Shown: positions 42,480 to 51,817, counted from the stretch's first letter. The stretch is DNA of 64,000 bases from Microbacterium sp. 70-16 (GCF_001898315.1 NZ_MKTQ01000009.1:229566-293565), one strand, 5' to 3'. Notes: generated from the sequence alone by a model not told the origin. Translations and numbers: made by a program.

Positions 42480-43168
42480 CTGCGACCCTGATCGCCTGTT
42501 CGCACGGCACGAGCGACGAGGCCGGGCGCGCGGCGGTGCTCGCCCTCGTCGATCAGGTCCGGCAGCTGCTGCCGGGCGTCGACGTCGTGGATGCCTTCGT
42601 CGACGTGCAAGACCCCGCCGTCGCAGACGTCGTCGACAGCAGTGTCGCGGGCGGCTCGGCCGTCGTCGTGCCGCTACTGCTGTCGACCGGGTACCACACG
42701 AACGTCGACATCTCGCGGGCCATCGGCGCGCATCCCGGGCGCGCCGTCGCCACCGCCGCGCTCGGCCCGCACGAACTGCTCGCCGACGTGCTGGTCGACC
42801 GGCTCGCCGAGGTAGGCGCCGAGCCGGGCGATGCGATCGTGCTCGCCGCGGCCGGGTCGAGCGATCCTGCCGCGGCCGTCGACGTGGCCGCGACCGCAGA
42901 TCTGCTCGCGTCACGGTTGGATGCCGACGTGTCTGTCGGCTTCGCCGCCGGCGCCGGGCGCCGCATCGCCGACGTCGTCGCGGATGCCCGCGCCGCCGGC
43001 GCGCAGCGCGTCGTCATCGCCAGCTACGTGCTCGCGCCCGGGTATTTCGCGCAGGTCATCGCCGCCGCCGGTGGTGACGTCGTCACCCGCCCGCTCGCCC
43101 CCGACACGCGCATCGCCGAGATCATCGCCGAGCGCTACCGGGCTGGGGTGGGGGCGCTGTCGGCGTAG
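42476..43168 (+). CDS. Sirohydrochlorin chelatase (CbiX/SirB-like)
   Basis: A 230-residue protein with two repeated chelatase halves. The first begins LIACSHGTSDEAGR with the metal-binding histidine of HGT and has PLLLSTGYHTNVDI; the second contains VVIASYVLAPGYFAQ. It inserts ferrous iron into sirohydrochlorin to finish siroheme. It is the last gene of the six-gene nitrite operon and its start overlaps the previous stop by four bases. Confidence 0.85.
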   Translation: MTATLIACSHGTSDEAGRAAVLALVDQVRQLLPGVDVVDAFVDVQDPAVADVVDSSVAGGSAVVVPLLLSTGYHTNVDISRAIGAHPGRAVATAALGPHELLADVLVDRLAEVGAEPGDAIVLAAAGSSDPAAAVDVAATADLLASRLDADVSVGFAAGAGRRIADVVADARAAGAQRVVIASYVLAPGYFAQVIAAAGGDVVTRPLAPDTRIAEIIAERYRAGVGALSA

Positions 43169-43189
43169 CGATCAGTAGTGATAGCGGGC

Positions 43190-43336
43190 TCACCGGTCGC
43201 GATCGAGCGCGTGGCTTTCCGTTTCGCCCGACAGCGCACGCTCGTAGGCATCCAGTAACCGACGCGCGTTCGCGGGCGACCGGAACAGGTAAGCAGTCTC
43301 CTCCCACGCGGCGGAGTCGTCTGCACTGGTGCACAT
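43190..43336 (-). CDS. Short Phd/YefM-type antitoxin C-terminal fragment
   Basis: A 48-residue frame reads AAWEETAYLFRSPANARRLL, which matches the C-terminal toxin-binding part of Phd/YefM antitoxins (ETAYLLRSPENARRLL). The N-terminal DNA-binding half is missing and there is no toxin gene next to it, so it looks like a relic or a minimal stand-alone protein. No good ribosome-binding site is seen before the ATG at 43336. Confidence 0.55.
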   Translation of the reverse strand: MCTSADDSAAWEETAYLFRSPANARRLLDAYERALSGETESHALDRDR

Positions 43337-43352
43337 GAGTCTGAGTCTAGGC

Positions 43353-46300
43353 TCACCGGAAGTCGCGGGAGCGGTGCGGCACCCCCACCCGCAGATCTTC
43401 GAATGCGTCGGCGAGCAGGTTGGTGACCCCTTCGGGAGAGCGCTCCAGGATGCCCCGTGCGATGAGCGCCGGCGCATCGCGCAGCACCCGGCGATACCTG
43501 TCCCACACGCCGCGCGAACAGACCACGTTGACGAGCCCGTGCTCGTCCTCGAGGTTGATGAACGTGATGCCGGATGCCGTCGCGGGCCGCTGCCGGTGCG
43601 TCACCAGGCCCGCGATCTGCACACGCCGGCCCTCTTCGTGCGTGCGGATCTCGCGTGAGGTGAGCACGCCCCGGGCATCCAACTGCGCCCGGTAGTGCAC
43701 GAGCGGGTGATCGTCGGTCGAGATGCCGGTCGCCCACAGGTCGGCCGCGAGGATGTCGTAGCTGGTCTGATCACCGAACAGCGGTGGCTGCACCGACACG
43801 AGGGTGCCGGACAGGAACTCGGAGCGATCCTGTGCGGCATCGCCCGCCAGCCAGATTCCCTCGCGCCGCGAGACGCCCATGCTCTCGAACGCGCCCGCCG
43901 TCGCGAGCGCCTCGACCTGCGCCTCGGTCGCTCCCGTCCGGCGGACGAGATCGCGCAGGTCTCGGAACGGTCCCTCGGCTTCGCGCGCCGCGACGATCCG
44001 CTGCGCGAGGGGCATGCCCATGCCCGTCACCGAGGCGAGCCCCAGGCGCACGGCGAACGCCCCGTCGCGCCGATGCGTGGCGGAATCGTCGGGGGCATCC
44101 GGATCGAACGGCGGCACGGGAGGCTGGTGGCGGTGGGTGCAGGTGGGGAGACCGGTCGGCCCCTCGACAAGCTCGGGGGCCAGGGGGTCTGGCTCGGGGG
44201 TCAGGGGTTCCAGGGCGGCGTCGGCGGCGGAGGCGTGGATGTCGGGGCGGCGCACGATGACGCCGTGGCGGCGGGCGTCGGCGGTGAGGGATGCCGGCGA
44301 ATAGAACCCCATCGGCTGCGCGCGCAGCAGCGCCGCGAGGAACGCCGCGGGATAGTGCAGCTTGAGCCACGACGACGCGTAGACGAGCAGCGCGAACGAC
44401 AACGAGTGACTCTCGGCGAAGCCGAAGTTCGCGAACGCCTGGATCTTCGCGTAGATGCTGTCAGCAACCTCGCCCACGAGGCCGTTGCGCTCCATCCCCG
44501 CGTACAGCTTCGCCTTGACCGACTCGATCCGCTCGATCCCGCGCTTGGACCCCATCGCGCGGCGCAGCACATCGGCATCCTCCCCCGACAGGTCGCCGAC
44601 GGCCATGCCCATCTGCATGAGCTGCTCCTGGAAGACCGGGATGCCCAGGGTGCGCTCAAGCACCGGAATCAGCTTGTCGTGCGCGTAGGTGACACGCTCC
44701 TGCCCGAGCTTGCGGCGCACGAACGGGTGCACCGCGCCGCCCTGGATGGGACCGGGCCGGATCAGCGCGATCTCGATCGCGAGATCGTAGAACTCCCGCG
44801 GCCGCAGGCGCGGCAGCAGCCCCATCTGCGCCCGCGACTCGACCTGGAACACCCCGATCGAATCCGCCCGGCACAGCATGTCGTAGACGGCCGCCTCTTC
44901 CTTCGGGATCGCGTCGAGCGACCACTGCTCCCCCGTCGCGCCGGCGATCATGTCGAAGCAGTACTGCAGGGCGGCGAGCATGCCGAGCCCGAGCAGATCG
45001 AACTTCACGAGGCCCATCCAGGCGGCGTCGTCCTTGTCCCACTGGATGACGGTGCGCTTCTCCATGCGCGCGTGCTCGATCGGCACGACCTCGCCGACGG
45101 GGCGCTCGGTGAGCACCATGCCGCCGGAGTGGATGCCCAGGTGCCGCGGCGCCTTCATCAACTCGCTCGCGTACTCGAGCACACGGGCGGGGATGTCGTG
45201 GGCTCCCGCAACAGGCCCGTCCCACCGCTCGACCTGCTTCGACCAGGCATCCTGCTGCCCCGGCGAATGCCCCAGCGCCTTCGCCATGTCGCGCACGGCG
45301 TTCTTCGGCCGGTACTGGATGACGTTCGCGACCTGCGCGGCGCGCTCGCGCCCGTAGGTGTCGAAGACCCACTGGATGATCTCCTCGCGCCGATCCGAAT
45401 CGAAGTCGACGTCGATGTCGGGCTCTTCATCGCGCAGCGCCGACAGGAACCGCTCGAACGGCAGGTTGTAGAAGATCGCGTCGACGGCGGTGATGTCCAG
45501 CAGATAGCAGACGGCACTGCTGGCCGCCGACCCGCGACCCTGACACAGGATGCCGCGGCGTCGCGCCTCGGTGACGATCCCGTGCACGATCAGGAAGTAG
45601 CCGGGAAAGTCCTTCTGCTCGATGACCGACAGCTCGCGTTCGATGCGCGCTCGGTCGGCGTCGGATGCCTCGGGATACTTGCGCGGCACGGCCTCCCACA
45701 CGAGCGTGCGCAACCACGACATCGGCGTGTGCCCCTCGGGCACGGGCAGCTTCGGCAGCGCGGGCTTCGCGCGTCGCAACGGAAACGCGAGCTCGTCGGC
45801 GAGCGTCACGGTGCGCGCGACGGCACCGCGGTAGCGCCGGAAGCGCCGCGTCATCTCGGCCCCCGATCGCAGGTGCGCGCTCGCGTGTGACGGCAGCCAG
45901 CCGTCGAGCTCGTCGAGACCGCGGTTCGCGCGCACGGCCGCGACAGCCGCGGCGAGGTGCATACGCTCGGGCACGGCGTAGTGCACGTTGTTCGTCGCGA
46001 GGATCGGCAGGCCGCGGCCTGTGGCGAGCGCCGCCAGCACGTCGTTGTCGCGCGAATCGGTCGGGTTGCCGTGGTCGATCAGCTCGACCTCGACGGCATC
46101 CGCCCCGAACCGGGCGACGAGATCGTCGAGGGCTGCCGCGGCGGCCGCGGGGCCTCCCGCGGCCAGCGCCTGGCGGACGGGTCCCTTGCGGCATCCGGTC
46201 AGGATCGCCCAGTGCCCGTCGGCGCGCTCGGCCAGCTCGTCGAGGTCGTAGAGGGGGCGGCCCTTCTCGCCGCCGGCGAGCTGCGCGTGGGTGATCGCGG

Positions 46301-46781
46301 CGGCGAGGCGGTGGTAGCCCTCTTGCCCGCGTGCGAGCACGAGCAGATGCGAGCCCTCGGGATCGGCGACGCCGGCCCGCGACGGGGTCGGGTGGCCCCT
46401 CGACGGGGTCGGGGACCAGGTGTCGAGGGAGAGCTCGGCACCGAACACGGTCTTCAGCTGCATCGGCTCGGCGGCCTCGGCGAAGCGGGCGATGCCGTAG
46501 AAGCCGTCGTGGTCGGTGACGGCGAGCGCGTGCAGGCCGAGGCGCTCGGCCTCTTCAACGAGCTCGGCGGGTGACGATGCCCCGTCCAAGAACGAGAACG
46601 ACGAGTGCGCGTGCAGTTCGGCGTACGGCACGGCATCCTCGGGCCGCTCGATCAGCGGGGGCTCGTACTTTCCGCGCTTGCGCGAGAACGCCGGGCCGTC
46701 GCCGCCGTCGGGTTCGGCCGCGCGGCCGCTGAGGACCCGCTCCATCTCCGCCCAGGTCACGGACGGGTTGTTGAAGCCCAT
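43353..46781 (-). CDS. dnaE2: Error-prone DNA polymerase III alpha subunit
   Basis: The 1142-residue protein has an N-terminal PHP domain (YAELHAHSSFSFLDGASSP), the DnaE polymerase core (EEPDIDVDFDSDRREEII, GLVKFDLLGLGMLAALQY) and a C-terminal OB-fold region. With ImuA' and ImuB it forms the SOS mutasome that copies past damaged DNA. Start overlaps the imuB stop by one base. Two low-complexity inserts that carry repeat-like DNA are present (near 44110-44215 and 46380-46413); both stay in frame. Neither lies in the polymerase motifs quoted above. Confidence 0.93.
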   Translation of the reverse strand: MGFNNPSVTWAEMERVLSGRAAEPDGGDGPAFSRKRGKYEPPLIERPEDAVPYAELHAHSSFSFLDGASSPAELVEEAERLGLHALAVTDHDGFYGIARFAEAAEPMQLKTVFGAELSLDTWSPTPSRGHPTPSRAGVADPEGSHLLVLARGQEGYHRLAAAITHAQLAGGEKGRPLYDLDELAERADGHWAILTGCRKGPVRQALAAGGPAAAAAALDDLVARFGADAVEVELIDHGNPTDSRDNDVLAALATGRGLPILATNNVHYAVPERMHLAAAVAAVRANRGLDELDGWLPSHASAHLRSGAEMTRRFRRYRGAVARTVTLADELAFPLRRAKPALPKLPVPEGHTPMSWLRTLVWEAVPRKYPEASDADRARIERELSVIEQKDFPGYFLIVHGIVTEARRRGILCQGRGSAASSAVCYLLDITAVDAIFYNLPFERFLSALRDEEPDIDVDFDSDRREEIIQWVFDTYGRERAAQVANVIQYRPKNAVRDMAKALGHSPGQQDAWSKQVERWDGPVAGAHDIPARVLEYASELMKAPRHLGIHSGGMVLTERPVGEVVPIEHARMEKRTVIQWDKDDAAWMGLVKFDLLGLGMLAALQYCFDMIAGATGEQWSLDAIPKEEAAVYDMLCRADSIGVFQVESRAQMGLLPRLRPREFYDLAIEIALIRPGPIQGGAVHPFVRRKLGQERVTYAHDKLIPVLERTLGIPVFQEQLMQMGMAVGDLSGEDADVLRRAMGSKRGIERIESVKAKLYAGMERNGLVGEVADSIYAKIQAFANFGFAESHSLSFALLVYASSWLKLHYPAAFLAALLRAQPMGFYSPASLTADARRHGVIVRRPDIHASAADAALEPLTPEPDPLAPELVEGPTGLPTCTHRHQPPVPPFDPDAPDDSATHRRDGAFAVRLGLASVTGMGMPLAQRIVAAREAEGPFRDLRDLVRRTGATEAQVEALATAGAFESMGVSRREGIWLAGDAAQDRSEFLSGTLVSVQPPLFGDQTSYDILAADLWATGISTDDHPLVHYRAQLDARGVLTSREIRTHEEGRRVQIAGLVTHRQRPATASGITFINLEDEHGLVNVVCSRGVWDRYRRVLRDAPALIARGILERSPEGVTNLLADAFEDLRVGVPHRSRDFR

Positions 46782-48322
46782 CAGTCATACACCCCCTCCG
46801 CCGACCAGGAGCCCTCTTCGCAGACGAGCAGCCAGGCGGATTCGCCGTCGTCGACGACCTGGAACCGGTGCGCGCGACGCGCGCGGGCCTCGTCCCACGT
46901 GCGCTCGACGACCGGCCACGGGCCTGCCCACCGCCGGATGCCGCGCCGTCGCCCGCCCACAGCGAAGGCGACCGGCGCCGCCGTCAGCTCGCCGCGCCCG
47001 TCGACGGCCACCATGTCGCCGTCGCCGTCGAGCACCGCGACCGGCACCGTCTGCGCGAACACGGTCGTCGGCAGCGGCCCCGGCAGGCTGCCCGGCCACG
47101 GTCGACCGGCTTCGCCGCGCACGGCGGCACTCGTGGCATCCCCCCAGGGCACGAGCCGCTGCCGCTCGGCGAGCCATCGCCCTCCGCCGATCTCGGGCAC
47201 AAGCACGCCCTGGTGGCCGAGCATCGCCTGCACGCGCGAGAGGGCATGATGCACGCGCTCTTCGGGCCCCGAGCCGAACAGTCGCGCGGTGTGGTGCGTC
47301 GCGGCATCCACGCCTTCGGGTTCGAGCCGCACGGCTGCCACGGCGCTGCGCAGACCCTGCTCGGCGAGCTGCCAGCGCACCCGGTCGACGACCGCGGCGG
47401 CGTCGAAGGCTCCGGGATGCAGCCACACGCGTGAGCTGCGATCGCCCCGCTCGCCCGTCAGCACGATGCGCAGCTCGGTGCACACGAGATCCTGCGCGCC
47501 CAGCCGCGCCGTGAACTCCTCGGCGGGAACGCGCACTCCGAAGGCCACCTGGTCGGCGAGGGCGACCGGCGGCTCGAAGGAGATCTCGCGGTGCAGCTCG
47601 GGCGGGGGCGTCCGCGCCGTCACGGGTCGCGGATCACGACCGGATGCCAGGGCGTGCAGCCGCTGCCCCCGCGCGCCGAAGCGCTCGGCGAGCCGGTCGG
47701 CGCCGAGAGCGGCCACCTGGCCCAGCGTCTGCACGCCCAGCCGGGCGAACAGATCGGCGATCCCCGGCTCGTCGTCGAGCACCGCGACCGACAGCGGGGC
47801 GAGGAACTCGGCCGCGCGACCGGCGGGCACGATCCGCATCGGATCGGTGACGCGCGTGCCCCCGCGCGCGGCCTGCTCGGCCGTGAAGACACCGTCGGCG
47901 ACGCCGACGCGCACATCGACCACCCCCAACGACGAGATCGCCCCGGCGATCACCGTCGCAGCAGCCGCCTCGCCGCCGTAGTAGCGCGCGGGCCCCTTCA
48001 CGTGCAGAGCGCACAGCCCCGGTGCGATCAGCTGCACCCCCGGGGCGGACTCCTCGATCGCCGCGATCAGCGGCGCGAAAGCCCGATGATCGCGCACCGG
48101 ATCGGCCTCGACGACCTCCAGCTGCGGGCAACGCGCCTGCGCGTCGCGACGCCGCTGCCCGCGGCGCACCCCCTCGGCGCGTGCGGCGGCCGAGCACGCC
48201 ACGACCGCGCCCTTCGCGAACACCGCGACGGGCCCCTCGTGCGGCATCTGTTCTTCGCCGTCACGATCCAGGGCCACGACGGGCCAGTCGGGCACCCATA
48301 CGACAAGACTCCGCGCCGCCAT
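46781..48322 (-). CDS. imuB: Y-family polymerase-like mutasome protein ImuB
   Basis: A 513-residue Y-family-like protein (SLVVWVPDWPVVALDRDGEE at the start, later a little-finger region with HREISFEPPVALAD). ImuB proteins lack the acidic catalytic residues of active Y polymerases and act as the hub linking DnaE2 to the beta clamp. The ATG at 48322 overlaps the imuA' stop (TGATG); a GTG one codon upstream is an alternative. Middle gene of the SOS cassette. Confidence 0.9.
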   Translation of the reverse strand: MAARSLVVWVPDWPVVALDRDGEEQMPHEGPVAVFAKGAVVACSAAARAEGVRRGQRRRDAQARCPQLEVVEADPVRDHRAFAPLIAAIEESAPGVQLIAPGLCALHVKGPARYYGGEAAAATVIAGAISSLGVVDVRVGVADGVFTAEQAARGGTRVTDPMRIVPAGRAAEFLAPLSVAVLDDEPGIADLFARLGVQTLGQVAALGADRLAERFGARGQRLHALASGRDPRPVTARTPPPELHREISFEPPVALADQVAFGVRVPAEEFTARLGAQDLVCTELRIVLTGERGDRSSRVWLHPGAFDAAAVVDRVRWQLAEQGLRSAVAAVRLEPEGVDAATHHTARLFGSGPEERVHHALSRVQAMLGHQGVLVPEIGGGRWLAERQRLVPWGDATSAAVRGEAGRPWPGSLPGPLPTTVFAQTVPVAVLDGDGDMVAVDGRGELTAAPVAFAVGGRRRGIRRWAGPWPVVERTWDEARARRAHRFQVVDDGESAWLLVCEEGSWSAEGVYD

Positions 48323-49005
48323 CACCCCACCGCCTGCAGGGGCATGCGCACGGGCCGCGTGAGCGGATCGACCGAGATCTCGCCACGCTCATCCGGCAGC
48401 AGCACCCGCCCCGTGCGCGGCATCGGAAAACGGCGGCTGGTGACCGTCACGGTCAGTTCGCGCTCCTCCAGCAGCCCATGCCCGTCGCCGAGCCCCGACC
48501 ACGACGGATCGCCGATGTCGATCATCGCCTCGGCCTGCGGCCACGGCCCCTGCACCAGCAGCACCGCCTCGCGCTCGCGCATGCGCGCGGCCAGGCGCGC
48601 GACATCGGCATCCTTCGCCCGTGCGGGCGGGCGTACCGCCACGACCGGCAGCACGTCGGCGACGGCGGCCGTCACGGCGAGCCAGCGGTCACCCGGCTCG
48701 GGCACGAGCACGAGCCTCGACAGATCGACACCCGCGGCCCGAGCCGCCTCGGCGCCCAGATTCGGCATGCCGACCGCAGCACACCACGAACCGTCCTGCG
48801 AAGGGCGGGCCAGCAGCGCGAACAGCAGCGACGTCGACCTGCCCAGCGCGTACGACGCCCCCGCGCGCAGGCCGCCGCCGGGCAGCAGCGCCGCGAGCGC
48901 CGGCGGAGCGGGCAGCACCGGGGCATCCAGCCGCCGGCCCTGCATGCGCTCCATCTGCGCGCGCAGCGCCTGCACGGCACCGACATCCGCCACGATCGCC
49001 CTCAT
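48322..49005 (-). CDS. imuA': Mutasome accessory protein ImuA'
   Basis: A 227-residue RecA-fold-related protein (LLPGGGLRAGASYALGRSTS near the start, LVLVPEPGDRW in the middle) of the actinobacterial ImuA' type. It completes the ImuA'/ImuB/DnaE2 cassette needed for damage-induced mutagenesis. GGAGGG precedes the ATG at 49005 and a LexA box lies 9 bases upstream of the start codon, so it is the first gene of an SOS-controlled transcript. Confidence 0.85.
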   Translation of the reverse strand: MRAIVADVGAVQALRAQMERMQGRRLDAPVLPAPPALAALLPGGGLRAGASYALGRSTSLLFALLARPSQDGSWCAAVGMPNLGAEAARAAGVDLSRLVLVPEPGDRWLAVTAAVADVLPVVAVRPPARAKDADVARLAARMREREAVLLVQGPWPQAEAMIDIGDPSWSGLGDGHGLLEERELTVTVTSRRFPMPRTGRVLLPDERGEISVDPLTRPVRMPLQAVG

Positions 49006-49013
49006 CCCTCCAG

Positions 49014-49033
49014 ACTAGAACTTTTGTTCTAGT
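49014..49033 (-). promoter_or_regulatory. LexA/SOS box upstream of imuA'
   Basis: A perfect 20-bp palindrome ACTAGAAC-TTTT-GTTCTAGT holds the actinobacterial SOS core GAAC-N4-GTTC (49018-49029). It lies directly ahead of imuA' and would repress the imuA'-imuB-dnaE2 transcript until DNA damage. Confidence 0.9.
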
Positions 49034-49122
49034 CCATCAATCAGATGAGTCGAACCTATGCTCCCCCTCCGACATGCCCACTGGCAGGCCGGGGGTCGGT
49101 CAGACGGCGCTCAGGAGGTAGC

Positions 49123-49620
49123 TCAGGCGGCGAGCGAGAGGTAGGGCTCCCACGACGGCTCGGAGCGCTCCGTGCCGCGCACGGTCCACTGCGTGCCGCG
49201 CGGCGGCTGCGGCACCCAGCGCAGCTCCCAGGCCATCTCCTGCGGCGTGCGGTCACCCTTCACGTTGTTGCAGCGCAGACAGCAGGCCACGAGGTTCTCC
49301 CACGAATCCGCCCCGCCACGCGACCGTGGCAGCACATGATCGATCGTGGTCGCTCCCTTCCCGCAATACGCGCAGCGGTGCGCGTCACGACGCAGCACGC
49401 CGCGACGCGTCACCGGCACCCTGCGGGCACCGGGAACGCGCACATAGCGGGTGAGCACGATCACGGCGGGGCGGTCAGTGGCACCTCGGATGCCCCAGAC
49501 CGGATTCTCGTCGATCCGCTCGATGACGGTGGCCTTCTCGTTCATGACGAGCACGAGGGCTCGCTTGAACGACACCACGGCCAGTGGTTCGTATCCTGCG
49601 TTCAGTACCAGAGTGCGCAT
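49123..49620 (-). CDS. HNH endonuclease
   Basis: A 165-residue protein with the sequence RCAYCGKGATTIDHVLPRSR and CCLRCNNVKGDRTP, giving two CxxC zinc pairs and the DH and N residues of the HNH motif. The N-terminal half (TLVLNAGYEPLAVVSFKRA) is the conserved extension of this common actinobacterial group, thought to act in DNA or RNA processing. Not linked to a neighbour operon. Confidence 0.85.
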   Translation of the reverse strand: MRTLVLNAGYEPLAVVSFKRALVLVMNEKATVIERIDENPVWGIRGATDRPAVIVLTRYVRVPGARRVPVTRRGVLRRDAHRCAYCGKGATTIDHVLPRSRGGADSWENLVACCLRCNNVKGDRTPQEMAWELRWVPQPPRGTQWTVRGTERSEPSWEPYLSLAA

Positions 49621-49700
49621 GCGGTTTCCTCTCGAACGGCCGTGACGGCTTCAGCGGCCTCTCGGTGTGAGATCGCGGGGGTCGAGCGGGTGGCAGGCAC

Positions 49701-49730
49701 GAAAAAAGGCGCTGTCATGAAGACAGCGCC
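49701..49730 (-). terminator. Rho-independent terminator of the M23 gene
   Basis: On the minus strand a 9-bp stem GGCGCTGTC/GACAGCGCC (49708-49716 with 49722-49730) is followed by a T run. It lies about 200 bp beyond the M23 peptidase stop. The rest of the 49621-49936 gap shows no gene I can support apart from a doubtful 33-codon frame. Confidence 0.75.
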
Positions 49731-49936
49731 TTGATTCCACGGCTCAGGCCGCGGCAGTCGTGCATACGATGCCGAAGAACGTAGCGGCCGGCGGTGTACC
49801 GGCAGAGTGCATCCATGGTGCGGATGCGGGCTCCTGCTATGTCCATCGACTCCCCCTCGACTTCTGCGAGCGTCGGGAACAGGCTAATACCTCAATGCGA
49901 CACGTCGGTGACATCCGAGTGACGAAAAGCGTGTCG

Positions 49937-50839
49937 TCAGCCCGCGTTGGCGACCAGCCAGCTCTCCGCGTTGACCCATGCACCGTTGACGTAGATCTCC
50001 AGGTGCAGGTGCGTGCCATAGGCGCGGCCCGTGTCGCCGACCTGACCGATCAGCTGACCGGCCGAGACCGTGTCGCCGACCGACACGCGACGCGTGCCGT
50101 AGCTCATGTGGGCGTACAGCGAGGTCACGCTCTGGCCACCGATGTTGTGGGCGATCTTCACGTACACGCCCCAGCCGGGGCCGTCTTCGGTCGAGGCGAC
50201 CACGACGCCGTCGGCGATCGCGTAGATCGGCGTGTACCGGTCAGCCATGTAGTCGGTGCCCTTGTGGCCGGCGTACGGCGTGCCGAAGTTGTTGAACGAG
50301 GTCAGCGGGCGCACGACCGAGCCGGCCGGTGCGATCGACTCGGCGATCGCGCCGCTGTAGGCGGCCGATGCAGTGGAAGCAGCGGCGATGCGGGCGGCGG
50401 CGGCGGCCTTCGCGGCCTCCTCGTCCTTCTTCGCCTGGATCTCCTCGGGCGTCGTCGCCGAGTAGCTGCCGCGATCAAGCGCGGCAGGAGTCGCTTCGGA
50501 TGCCACGACGAGCGACTGCGCGTTGTCGGCGGCCAGTTGCTGCACGGTCGTGACGGCAGCCTCGGCGGGTGCACTGCCCACGGCGGACACCGCGGCGGGC
50601 ACGGCGACGGTGGCCACAAGCCCCGCGACGGCGGCGAGCGTCAAGAGGCTGCGCATCGGGTGCGGCTTGCCCGCGGCGCGGCGGGTCGCAGCCGAGCTGC
50701 GGACGACTGCGGTGGTCTTGACGACGGGAGCCTTCGCGGCGGTGCGAAGGTTCGCGAGGCGTCGCGTGCGGCTCCGCAGAGCGGGGGTCGTCGAATCGGA
50801 CTCGGGTGTCTCGTGCGACGGATCGAAATTTTCAGCCAA
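49937..50839 (-). CDS. M23-family (LytM) peptidase
   Basis: A 300-residue cell-wall peptidase-like protein. It has a charged N-terminus, a membrane/signal segment (LLTLAAVAGLVATVAVPAAV), an alanine-rich coiled region (DEEAAKAAAAARIA) and a C-terminal LytM domain with GHKGTDYMAD and HLHLEIYVNG. The zinc ligands of active enzymes (HxxxD and HxH) appear to be present. The TTG at 50839 is preferred because GGAGGA lies just upstream; the frame stays open to 50899. A long untranslated leader with an inverted repeat precedes it. Confidence 0.8.
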   Translation of the reverse strand: MAENFDPSHETPESDSTTPALRSRTRRLANLRTAAKAPVVKTTAVVRSSAATRRAAGKPHPMRSLLTLAAVAGLVATVAVPAAVSAVGSAPAEAAVTTVQQLAADNAQSLVVASEATPAALDRGSYSATTPEEIQAKKDEEAAKAAAAARIAAASTASAAYSGAIAESIAPAGSVVRPLTSFNNFGTPYAGHKGTDYMADRYTPIYAIADGVVVASTEDGPGWGVYVKIAHNIGGQSVTSLYAHMSYGTRRVSVGDTVSAGQLIGQVGDTGRAYGTHLHLEIYVNGAWVNAESWLVANAG

Positions 50840-50886
50840 AGGTCCTCCGGCGCCTCCGCACGCCCTCCGCGCGGCGGAGGATCGCT

Positions 50887-50947
50887 GGTTCGTCGGCACT
50901 CAGTGTCGGGCACAGATGTACAGGCTTCACCGCACAGACGACGAACC
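50887..50947 (-). promoter_or_regulatory. Structured leader of the M23 gene
   Basis: GGTTCGTCG (50887-50895) and CGACGAACC (50939-50947) form a 9-bp stem enclosing 43 nt, within 110 nt of the M23 start codon. Many actinobacterial cell-wall hydrolase genes have a riboswitch here, but I could not match the c-di-AMP riboswitch consensus, so I only report a structured leader. Confidence 0.35.
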
Positions 50948-51109
50948 CTTGAGGCAATCCGTGCGGCGGTCCGTGGCGGGCTTCTCGCCAGGTGGACTTT
51001 TCGAGGCTACCGGAAGGTAACGAATATGTCACGTTGCCCGCGGTCGATCCAGCTCTCTCCCACGAGACGTCCAGGTCCGCGCGGCGCGGCCAACCCCTGT
51101 CTGGGCGCG

Positions 51110-51817
51110 TCAGGCGCGCGGCGCGGCGTCGACGAGGAAGATGTGCGCGGCGACCTCGACCGGCAGCTCCAAGCCTTCGTCCTGACCGTCCATCTGCACG
51201 AGGACGTAGCCCTCGCTGAAGCGGAAGTCGCCGGATGCCCCGGGCATGACGCCCGCGTCACGCAACTGGATCAGCAGCTCCGGGTCGACCTGGGCAGGCT
51301 CGGCCAGACGCCGGATCGTGCCCGTGATCGGACCGTCCGTCTCGTTGAGATGCCGCACGAGCCCGACGACGCCGTCGTCGAACGTGTGCGCCGGCACGTC
51401 ACCGAGCTGGTCGAGCCCGGGAATCGGGTTGCCGTACGGCGATTCGGTCGGATGCCCCAGCAGCTCGATCAGGCGACGCTCGACGAGCTCGCTCATGACG
51501 TGCTCCCACCGGCACGCCTCATCGTGCACGTAGGCCCAGTCGAGGCCGATCACGTCGCTGAGCAGGCGCTCGGCGAGGCGATGCTTGCGCATCACGTCGA
51601 CGGCCTTCTGGCGCCCGGCATCCGTCAGTGCCAGCGACCGGTCGTCGGTCACGACGATCAGGCCGTCGCGTTCCATGCGGCCGACCGTCTGCGACACCGT
51701 CGGGCCCGAGTGGCCCAGACGCTCGGAGATGCGCGCACGCAGGGGGATGATGCCCTCTTCCTCGAGCTCGAGGACGGTGCGCAGATACATCTCGGTGGTG
51801 TCGATCAGATCGGTCAT
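51110..51817 (-). CDS. DtxR/MntR-family metal-dependent regulator
   Basis: A 235-residue repressor with an N-terminal winged helix (DTTEMYLRTVLELEEEG and HSGPTVSQTVGRMERDGL), a metal-binding dimerisation domain (ERLLSDVIGLDW, DEACRWEHVMSE) and a C-terminal SH3-like domain. Residues of the helices (C, E, H near EACRWEH) fit the IdeR/DtxR iron-binding pattern. It likely controls iron or manganese genes. GAGGG precedes ATG 51817; divergent from serC. Confidence 0.85.
   Translation of the reverse strand: MTDLIDTTEMYLRTVLELEEEGIIPLRARISERLGHSGPTVSQTVGRMERDGLIVVTDDRSLALTDAGRQKAVDVMRKHRLAERLLSDVIGLDWAYVHDEACRWEHVMSELVERRLIELLGHPTESPYGNPIPGLDQLGDVPAHTFDDGVVGLVRHLNETDGPITGTIRRLAEPAQVDPELLIQLRDAGVMPGASGDFRFSEGYVLVQMDGQDEGLELPVEVAAHIFLVDAAPRA

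Noticed and set aside
50840..51050. c-di-AMP (ydaO) riboswitch
   Set aside because: The conserved core sequences could not be matched by eye; only a stem-loop is certain.
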